From Hermatobates lingyangjiaoensis (taxonomy: Eukaryota > Arthropoda > Insecta > Hemiptera > Hermatobatidae): a DNA stretch of 64,000 nt. Below the pieces are notes generated by a model. It saw only the letters and a list, made by a program, of their open reading frames with translations. It was not told the origin of the DNA and did no database searches. Below are positions 56,805 through 64,000 of the stretch, piece after piece (the stretch's first letter is position 1; every line of letters begins with the position of its first letter). The stretch spans positions 345,501-409,500 of the forward strand of contig JAPFBL010000070.1 of assembly GCA_026182355.1 (NCBI GenBank), written 5' to 3'. The position numbers were made by a program, and so were the translations under genes.

Positions 56805-57165
56805 ATTTGTAAAAGTTGGAAGCAGTCCTTTATTTAAACATATATTGTTAAATAGCGCCCCATATTTGGCTTGTATCTGTTTCTTACACAATTTCTCCAG
56901 TTTCCGGAATTCCTTCCTCATCTCTTCGTAAGATTTTCGTTTTGATTTAACAAGTTCACTGAGAAGGTTTATATGCGTGTACATTTATGCTGTTACGTTT
57001 AAATTATCGCTAAAGAAAGAAACCATGTTAAATTACAAATATTAGAAGCATTAATAATTCAAGAAAAACAGTCAGCCTTAAATATCCAACTTAATTTTCT
57101 TGTCGAATTTTAAAACTATTTTCCAACGGGCCAAACCAGATATAACGGGGCGTTATTTAACAATA
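56805..57165. pseudogene. PLE N-terminal coding fragment, minus, with inverted partner
   Basis: The minus frame (56772-56984) contains MRKEFRKLEKLCKK, ALFNNICLNKGLLPTFTN and stops at (TA)n. GLLP and KLEKL also occur at the PLE2 outer ends, so this looks like the start of a PLE ORF. The block GTTAAATAGCGCCCC recurs inverted at about 57145-57165, again at (TA)n. Confidence 0.55.
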
Positions 57166-57304
57166 TATATATATATATATATATAACAATGTACTATGTA
57201 TTTACGTTCTTATTACATTATTATATATTTAATTTTATATTTTTTTATTGTTTAAACCGATCCGCTAACGGGTGCTAACGTCCCCCGTTTACCGGCTTTC
57301 ATCG

Positions 57305-57552
57305 GTTATTCTACAGATTCTACATTGAGTGTCCTAAATTTTGTCTAACTCAAGTGAATTTCGAGTAGGGATTTTTAACGAGTACCTGTCATCGTATTGG
57401 CTAGGGACTGAAAGCTTAAGGCCCCTCTCCGAGGGACGACGTACTCAGATTTATTCACCTCCAGTGTGAATAAATCGATGGCCAGGTGGGGATCGAACCC
57501 TGGACTACCAGCCCAGAGGCAAGTACGTTAACCACTAGGCTAACCTGGCACC
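57305..57552 (-). mobile_element. tRNA-derived SINE with well-preserved head
   Basis: Minus strand: box A TTAGCCTAGTGGTTAACG and a perfect box B GGTTCGATCCC in a tRNA-like head, then the family body. The 3' tail beyond AGAATCTGTAGAA is cut short. Confidence 0.9.
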
Positions 57553-57639
57553 TATTATTATATTATCTGTTTTAAATTCTGTTTTCTCATTGTTATCTAT
57601 GTATTTACTGTATTTTTGTGCACGAGCAGTTCCCCTGCT

Positions 57640-58455
57640 TACATTTAGTATAAATTAATAAATTTATTATTATTTATTGAAATAAAACAATATTTACTTA
57701 CTTAATTTTAATGAAAATTGTATTCGATGGAATGAATCTTCTTCATGAGGTCTGTTTTTACTGAGTTGACAGAACACACGCGCAGGATTACTGGAACGTA
57801 GATAAGTAGTCAGGTCTTTGATAATCAGTTAAAACATGTTTTAAACATCCCTTGTAGGGGATAAATTGTAATTAAAAAAAATTGTAGCTTGTATCTCACA
57901 ATTCAGGATAAGAAATTTTTTATGGGACAAAAGAGATAAATAGGGTGAAATGAGAGACTGTCCAGCAAAAACCATCAAAAAACGTCTGACCAGCCTGTCT
58001 ACAAGCAGCCAATATGCGTGAAATTTAGTAATTAACTTTTTCTCAGTATAAAGCAACTTATAAAGAAGTTACAATATTGAAAATGTTTTTTTGTTTATTT
58101 TTATAGTTATAACACAACTTTTTTCTGTATTTTCATTTGGCTATCTACCTTTTTGTAACTGCGGGAATTTATATGTAAAGTTATAGATCCACATTCTCGA
58201 TGTTTCAATATTTTAATATCGAATTGAACTATTCAACGTCTTTACTGATATTTAGAAGTGTTCTAAATTTTACGTGATAAAATTATGTCAGGTAAAATAA
58301 TGTAGTGTTTTGAAAATACTAATAGAGATTTTTTTGTGCAGTTCAAATGACGTGTAAATGCAAATACATACTTCAAGAGGTGCAAACGTGACTTATTTGT
58401 AATTAAGGATCTATGTGACCGTAAGGGGCAGGTTAGCGGTTAGAGGTGGTTATAG
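57640..58455. other. no recognised gene
   Basis: AT-rich, including a 71-codon minus frame (57841-58056) without a domain. Confidence 0.4.
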
Positions 58456-58462
58456 GTGGTTA

Positions 58463-58775
58463 GAGGCAGGTTATCCTAGTGGCGATGTACTCGCTGCTGG
58501 ACTGGTAGTTCTGGGGTTCAATACCCATTCCGGCCCTCGATTTATTCACGCAGAAAGTTAATGCACTGAGCCCGTCATCCCTCGGATAGACTGTTAATCC
58601 CTCGGCCTTCTGTCCCTAGCTTGTACGATACACGACATACTCTAAATGCACTTGAGTTAGGCAATATTTAGGACTCCAAATGTAGAATATTCACTGTGTG
58701 ATATTACAATGGGCCAATGTTCGGCCTGTGTGCTTTCTTTTGTGGGGCTGCCATTCTAAACTAACCTAACATACG
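58463..58775 (+). mobile_element. tRNA-derived SINE, near full length
   Basis: Head AGGTTATCCTAGTGGCGATG, box B GGGGTTCAATACCC, body CCCTCGATTTATTCACG, tail CATTCTAAACTAACCTAAC. Confidence 0.88.
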
Positions 58776-58808
58776 TAACCATAACCAAGCCGTATTACTA
58801 AAGCGAAC

Positions 58809-58908
58809 AGTGCTTGGTGTCACCCACTTGCGCAGTAATTACCATCAATATTACTCGACTTCGGTGATCTTGGGAGACCGGTGTGCTTAACATCATTATG
58901 GCCAACGG
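58809..58908 (-). mobile_element. 5S rRNA-derived SINE head
   Basis: Minus strand: GCCGTTGGCCATAATGATG, TTAAGCACACCGGTCTCCC, AAGATCACCGAAGTCGAG, GGTAATTACTGCGC, AAGTGGGTGACACC. The order matches nearly all of 5S rRNA, with the middle diverged. The same segment is at 63751-63840, also just after a SINE tail. Confidence 0.75.
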
Positions 58909-59639
58909 CTGAGATAGATTTTATGTTATTAAACTGATTTCAGATGCTATTGTTATTTTTTATCTTTGAAGTAAACTATAGGTGAGTTTAATATATTATC
59001 CGATAGTGGACAAGTAAACTGATATTTAATTTAAGTAGAAAATAAAACTAAACGAAATTGCCGCAAAATGACTTGATTATTGAACAAACTGAGGTTCCTG
59101 TGGAAGAACATCTTGCGAAGGGTTCTTCAGATGAAAGTCCTGGCATATGTTTTCAAATTTAATTCAAGCAGGAAATGTTTTTTCGCCATTTCTAAATTGT
59201 TTGTACAAATTTAAGCTTCAAAATCTTTCAATAATTCTTTGAAGATAAATACTGAAATAAAAAAGTTATGAGGTCTCAATGATTGTGGTTTGGGGCTGGA
59301 TAATCAATCTTAAATAAGGTGACGGGGATGAAGAATGGTCTCTCTGGTACTGGTTTCTTAGATTAGCACGCCTTTGTATCTTTGAATTTCTTCAAAAACT
59401 GATCATTGTAAACATGAATAAATAAAATGGTACAATGAAGACATGCATGAAGACTGGTATGCTCTCTGACGTTTGCCAAATGCTATGGTTTATATTGTGT
59501 TATCACTAAGAAGCAAACTCCAAACGTTAAAATTAAAGCGAAAGAGAGTTGTATTATTGTTTCTACGTATCATTTCTTGTAATAGTTATATACAAATTCA
59601 ATGGAGATAAGGATACCCAACTCCAAGCGCCTCTCCAAC

Positions 59640-59755
59640 CGTCTCAGCACCAGTGTGTTTGGTTTCCCTTACCTATATCTCCTGATGACGGGTCAAACGG
59701 AAAATTGGAGAGTGTAAGTGTAATTGTTATTTCACGTGTTTATGCGAAATTTTTT

Positions 59756-59762
<7 letters not shown>
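59640..59762 (+). mobile_element. chimeric arm: E/L-like motif joined to the family A tail
   Basis: ATCTCCTGATGACGGGTC and GGAAAATTGGAGAGTG are followed abruptly by TTGTTATTTCACGTGTTTAT, the 3' tail of family A, ending at (TA)n. Confidence 0.6.
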
Positions 59763-59792
<30 letters not shown>

Positions 59793-59796
<4 letters not shown>

Positions 59797-60010
59797 TTCA
59801 ACATCGAAGAAGAGTAACACACAGAGTAAAGAAACACACATAACGACTCAAATTTTCGGGCAATTCGTCTTCAAATGAAAAGAGAAAGGTTGCGTCTACA
59901 ACATGCTTGGTCTACCTTTCTCTTTTTTTTCTAAAGACGGATTGCCCGAAAATTTGAGTTTGTAAGTGTGTTTCTTTACTCTGTGTGTTACTCTTCTTCG
60001 ATTTTGAACT
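59793..60010. mobile_element. PLE-terminus inverted pair, family E
   Basis: Left arm 59793-59885, right arm 59886-60010. Both have GCCCGAAAATTTGAGT with AATT stem III. Outer ends GAGTTCAACATCGAAGAAG / CTTCTTCGATTTTGAACTC. Confidence 0.85.
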
Positions 60011-60126
60011 CGTATTGTGTCCAGTTTGGACAAGGTTATTCCATAACCATTTTCAATGTAAATAACCGAAACTAGTCTGTTCTTAATAGTGTAGTGTAGT
60101 TCTAATGTATAGGTATAAAATAGATT

Positions 60127-60255
60127 ATGGATTATGAAAGGAAATCTTTTCGTGAGCTGGTTTATTCTCTTCACTCCCAGTGGAAGTCCTTAATTAGAAG
60201 ATTGGAAAAGGTATCTAGGAAATACGAAAAAATAAAAATTAGCCAACAATTTAAT
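60127..60255 (+). pseudogene. start of a PLE-like ORF truncated at (TA)n
   Basis: 43 codons from ATG, MDYERKSFRELVYS... then SLIRRLEKVSRKYEKIKI, lysine-rich and helical, ending exactly where (TA)n begins. It lies about 120 bp downstream of the family E motif, as the KLEKL segment does in PLE2. Confidence 0.45.
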
Positions 60256-60290
<35 letters not shown>

Positions 60291-60312
60291 TGTGTGAGGG
60301 GGGGGGGGGGGA
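60256..60312. repeat. (TA)n, (GA)n and poly-G
   Basis: Three adjoining simple repeats. Confidence 0.95.
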
Positions 60313-60779
60313 GAATGTGATTATAGGGAAGCATTTGGCATAGTTAATGCTTAGGTCACATAAAGAGAATTAAATTGGATGCAGTCCAAGTAATATTAGC
60401 AGTCAAAGGAGAGAGGAAGTTGTGAGTTTAATGGTGCAATTATTCATAGCTTTGCAAATGGCCCGCCAGATTGCTGAGAAGTCGAGGTGATTTGAAAGAT
60501 CACGTCCTCTCAAGTATGTACATACAGATCTCATCTTGCAAAGTGTATTGTTAAGCGTTCAAACTATTACAGTTAAGCACTTTATATTCTATTGTAGAGG
60601 AGTCTTTAAATTCTTTACAAACAGTAGAACTAGAAGTTAATCAATTGAATAATTGGTGATATTTCATAATTTTCATAATTCTGTTGGTTCCATCAGAAAC
60701 TGTCTTAATGAGTTATCTGCGGAACTCCAGTAACTAATTCATAATTTTATATTTAGATTATATATTACATAACAATAGT

Positions 60780-61070
60780 TAAAAGTATAGTGATAGTGAA
60801 AAAATTTGATCTCGTGATTTGGACGGATTACATGTCTTGAGGTCACCTAAGTTCTTTTATGACTTTTTTTCGATGATATCTATATCTGTAAGTGTGTGTG
60901 TATGTGTGTAGGTTGTATGTTTGTGTGTGCGTGTATGTGGGTGTGGGAGGGTGGATGTGTATCTAAAAGTTTCCAGGAACGCTGAAGTCTACATTCTTTG
61001 ATGAATAAAATTAATATTTTACAAAACAATTTCCCTCATAGTGTAGATGTGTCTAATTGTTTAGGAGCAA
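60780..61070 (+). repeat. interspersed repeat family M
   Basis: GTATAGTGATAGTG, TTTGATCTCGTGATTTGGAC, TTACATGTCTTGAGGTC, a degenerate TG tract and CATAGTGTAGATG, in the same order as 17535-17818. Confidence 0.7.
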
Positions 61071-61374
61071 TTATAGAATGCTTTTTAAAATTTGTTTAAA
61101 ACTAGGGATTACTGCAAATATCAATTGATTAATTGTTAATAACTCAATTAAATAATTTATGCTAATGGTTCCATTAGAGACTGTAATAGTCTGTAATCAG
61201 TGGGATTCCAGGAACTAATTAATCAAAATTTCATATTTTGATAAATATGTTTTTTGGGATAGAAATATTTCATTTGATGTAATAATTCATCATTGGATAT
61301 TCTCTTTCCTCTGAACTGGCATACCGCAAGGTCTTAGTAGTGCTGTCAGTCACTCTGCAGTATTTACTCATTCT

Positions 61375-61585
61375 GAGTGAATTTTAAAAAAAAAACCTCT
61401 ATGTATCAACAAAATATGAACCCTACGAACATCTGGTGTTGTGCTATATGCTGAAATCTCACCCCACCAGTGTTTAAATATAAATATCAAGAATCGACAA
61501 CACCCTTACCATCTGTCCTGATGATGAGTGAAGTATTACTTGAAACGTGTTGACTAATTACATATCTAGTATTTATCACAGTTTT
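61375..61585 (+). mobile_element. PLE-terminus arm, family O
   Basis: Contains the most consensus-like motif of the window (61515-61554). No clear left arm, though an ATTTACTCATTC block at about 61370 is shared with family D flanks. Confidence 0.6.
61515..61554 (+). ncRNA. hammerhead-like motif, family O, full core
   Basis: Stem I GTC (61515-61517)/GAC (61552-61554), core CTGATGA (61518-61524), extra T (61525), stem II GAGTGA/TTACTT with loop AGTA, GAA (61542-61544), ACGTGT (61545-61550), unpaired T (61551). Every core base of CUGANGA and GAA is present. Confidence 0.65.
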
Positions 61586-61819
61586 AACAAAGAAAAGAGA
61601 AAAAACTTCCGAGACCTGTAAAATTGATGCAAGACGCAAATCCTACCAAAACATGGTGCACTATTTAATTTGAAATATGTTTAAAAAAAGAACTACTACC
61701 AACTTTTACTAATATAATAGAAAAAATATACATAATGATTTAAACTCCTAAAAGTTGTAAACGCTTAATGTTTTTTTACTATTATAATCATTTTGCGTAA
61801 ATTTCATTTACTTAGATAT

Positions 61820-61955
61820 GAGTAAACTGTCCAAACCACAGTCGGAAATCAGAAAAAAGACTATTAAAAAGACATTTTGAGGTTTTTTTCTGATTTCTTA
61901 CTGTTGTTTGGACGTTGATTTTTATATCATGTGTTTATTGTGAAATCTTGTTTTG
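61820..61955. mobile_element. diverged family A-like inverted pair
   Basis: GTCCAAACCACAGTCGGAAA faces TTTCTTACTGTTGTTTGGACG and the tail GTGAAATCTTGTTTT. The motif is lost. Confidence 0.65.
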
Positions 61956-62144
61956 AGTAAACATATCATTGCATTTGAATACTATGGTCAGTATATTATT
62001 ATAAAAATGCCAGTGTTAACTTAAGTAGACTTTTATAATTATAAAAAAATTGTTATAAAAATATCTGTTCGTAATTTTATTGATACATTTTACATGCCAG
62101 TGAGCAAAAAGGTGTTAGGAAGTCTCCACTTCTGTATACTGTAT

Positions 62145-62515
62145 CCCAGGATATTAACGTATCCTATATTTCAGGATATTAATGTATCGTATATCCCAGG
62201 ATATTAATGTATCCTGTATCCCAGGATATTAATGTATCTTATATCCCAGGATATTTATGTATCTTAAATACCAGGATATTAATGTATCTTATATCCCAGG
62301 ATATTAATATATCCTGTATCCCAGGATCATAATGAATTTTATACCCAGGATATTAATGAATCTTATATCCCAGGATATTAATGTATCCTCTATCCCAGGA
62401 TATTAACGTATCCTATTCCCAGGATATTAATGTAGCTTATTACCCAGGATATTAATGTATCCTATATCCCAGGATATTAATGTATCCTACAGCCCAGGAT
62501 ATTAATGTATCCCTA
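62145..62515. repeat. 25-bp tandem repeat, about 15 units
   Basis: The unit CCCAGGATATTAATGTATCC plus TATAT contains the inverted repeat AGGATA/TATCCT. Units vary by one or two bases. Confidence 0.95.
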
Positions 62516-62928
62516 TTTATAGTTTTGGAACTAAAATATTTACATTTATATATAACATAGATTTGTTTTTGAAATTTCAATAATCCTGATAATCAGTAGT
62601 TTCTCAAAATAAATAAGCGATTCGATATTTGGTCTCCAATCATAGTTTAATACTTTAGAAAATATTTGGGTTTCATGAAAGTATATGGAAAAGGGGAATC
62701 GAAAGTTTGCCGAACTAATTGCACCGCGAAGAACATTATGAAGTAAAAGTCTGGAAATGTTGGCTCACCTGTCACCAACAGGCAGAACGTTTAGCACTTA
62801 TGCCTTTAATTAATGGATTTTCTCATCCCCCCCCCCCCCCCTAAAAAAAACCTTCATTATTAAATCCAATTGGGAACTCTAAAGCTAAAATTCATTATTA
62901 CACTATTATATAAGGACAGTAAAGTCAT

Positions 62929-63065
62929 CGTCGAAACCTCAGTAAGAAATCAGAAAAAAAAAACTAAGATCTGCAACCACAGCAAGCGGTCTTCGTTAGA
63001 GATTTGACTCTGACTATGATTTAGATGTTGATTTTTATTTCATGTGTTTATTGTGAAGTTTTGTT
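62929..63065. mobile_element. diverged family A inverted pair
   Basis: Left: AAACCTCAGTAAGAAATCAG, ACTAAGATCTGCAACC, AGCAAGCGGTCTTCGTTAGAG. Right: only GACTCTGACTATGATTTAGATG and the tail. Confidence 0.65.
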
Positions 63066-63524
63066 TAAAATCTATATGGTATTCATGAAAAAATTGCATG
63101 CCCAGATTTTGACATATTTACAAGTTTTGATGTCCCTTTAGTCTAATACTGATGGTGCTTAGTTTTATGATGTATCTCATTGTATGGTTTGTTTATTTCA
63201 GAAATTGAGAATGACCACGGGTCACACCTTTTGATTAATAATTTTGATATTGCATAAAAAAAAAGAAGATCCCGTTTAGTGTAGATTAGATGTTTAGGAT
63301 AGAATTATATTGATTAAACAAAAGATTTAATAAATATAACTCTAAAAATAATTTCTGCCTTGGTCTACTTATTCGTTTAGATTAACTTAAAAGACTTTCT
63401 CTCAAGTCAAGCTAAACTGATTTCTATAAACTTCAAAATATTTTTCAAAAAAATTGTAATTTTGATGAGTTTTTTGACATGTAAAAAGAAGAAATTATTT
63501 GAAACTATTTATTTAAATAATCTT

Positions 63525-63712
63525 TGTCGATCCCGAGCTCATACGATATCTAGTACTCGTTAAAGATCTCTAATTTAAATACACTTGAGTTGGGCAAAAT
63601 TTAGGACTCCCAATATAGAATGGTTATTGTGAGGTATCACAAAGGGCCAATGTTAAGCCTATGTGTGTTCTCTTGTGGCACTGCCATTGCAGTCTAACCT
63701 AACCTATAGTAG
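63525..63712 (+). mobile_element. tRNA-derived SINE, 5' truncated
   Basis: Body and tail only (GATCCCGAGCTCATACGATA, AAAGGGCCAATGTTAAGCC, ACTGCCATTGCAGTCTAACC). Confidence 0.8.
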
Positions 63713-63750
63713 AGCAAAGGCGTAGTAAAAAAACCAACAGCACGTGACGT

Positions 63751-63840
63751 TACCCACTTGCGCAGTAATTGCCATCAATATTACTCGACTTCGGTGATCT
63801 TGGGAGAGCGGTGTGTTCAACAACATTGTGACCAACAGCT
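63751..63840 (-). mobile_element. 5S rRNA-derived SINE head
   Basis: Minus strand copy of the segment at 58809-58908, in the same position relative to a preceding SINE tail. Confidence 0.7.
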
Positions 63841-63949
63841 AAGTTCTGCAGATGATTTATCACATTAAAATCACTTTATCAACGTTAAATGATTAAATGT
63901 GAATTAATGAATTAATTTAATCAATACTTAATCATTGTTTTTTTGTGTT

Positions 63950-64000
63950 GAATCACAAGGGACCAATGTTTGGCCTAAGTGTGTTCCCTTGTGAGACTGG
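63950..64000 (+). mobile_element. tRNA-derived SINE 3' part, cut by the window end
   Basis: GGGACCAATGTTTGGCC and CCTTGTGAGACTGG match the SINE tail region. Confidence 0.7.

Noticed and set aside
57478..57552. Functional tRNA gene
   Set aside because: Boxes A and B are good, but the head continues into a SINE body and the cloverleaf stems do not close convincingly.
58809..58908. Functional 5S rRNA gene
   Set aside because: The middle of the molecule is diverged and it sits in a repeat arrangement seen twice. SINE-derived is the better reading.

Overview
This is a eukaryotic, AT-rich, gene-poor window, most likely from an insect. The single confident host gene is the first coding exon of a chemosensory protein (CSP / OS-D family; 11185-11383, minus strand). 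That family is known from insects and crustaceans. No complete gene, rRNA gene, intact tRNA gene or CRISPR is visible. The species cannot be determined from the sequence alone.

Nearly everything else is repetitive DNA. The dominant theme is Penelope-like retroelements (PLEs). Two families are recognisable by protein: PLE1 at 44358-46098 and a Neptune-like PLE2 at 46178-47708, both with GIY-YIG endonuclease domains. About forty shorter pieces of at least ten families carry only the 3' terminal part. Most form head-to-head inverted pairs whose 3' ends point outward into (TA)n microsatellites. Dense clusters lie at 8.7-9.9, 11.7-13.7, 15.1-16.9, 26.8-27.1, 34.6-39.3, 43.7-51.2, 54.6-57.2 and 59.6-63.1 kb. 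The termini share one RNA-like layout: stem I, a CUGANGA-type core plus one extra base, stem II, GAA, a short self-complementary stem III, one base, stem I. This is a hammerhead-ribozyme architecture.

Other mobile DNA includes a tRNA-derived SINE family (about nine pieces), 5S rRNA-derived SINE pieces, an internally deleted mariner (27293-28020), two hAT-type MITEs with 8-bp target duplications (17819-18305 and 33149-33652), a degenerate Helitron with Pif1-helicase remnants (41092-42404) and two further terminal-inverted-repeat MITEs (791-1219 and 54800-55064). Tandem arrays include a 79-bp minisatellite (22 units, 52.1-53.8 kb), a 25-bp palindromic repeat (62.1-62.5 kb), a 28-bp array made from the SINE A-box head (35.8-36.0 kb) and a diverged tandem array of roughly 0.4-1 kb units (18.6-24.5 kb).

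Two GC-richer open stretches (30460-30744 and 37855-37989) could be exons of unknown genes. The most interesting material is the systematic head-to-head arrangement of PLE termini in (TA)n and the shared hammerhead-like fold.
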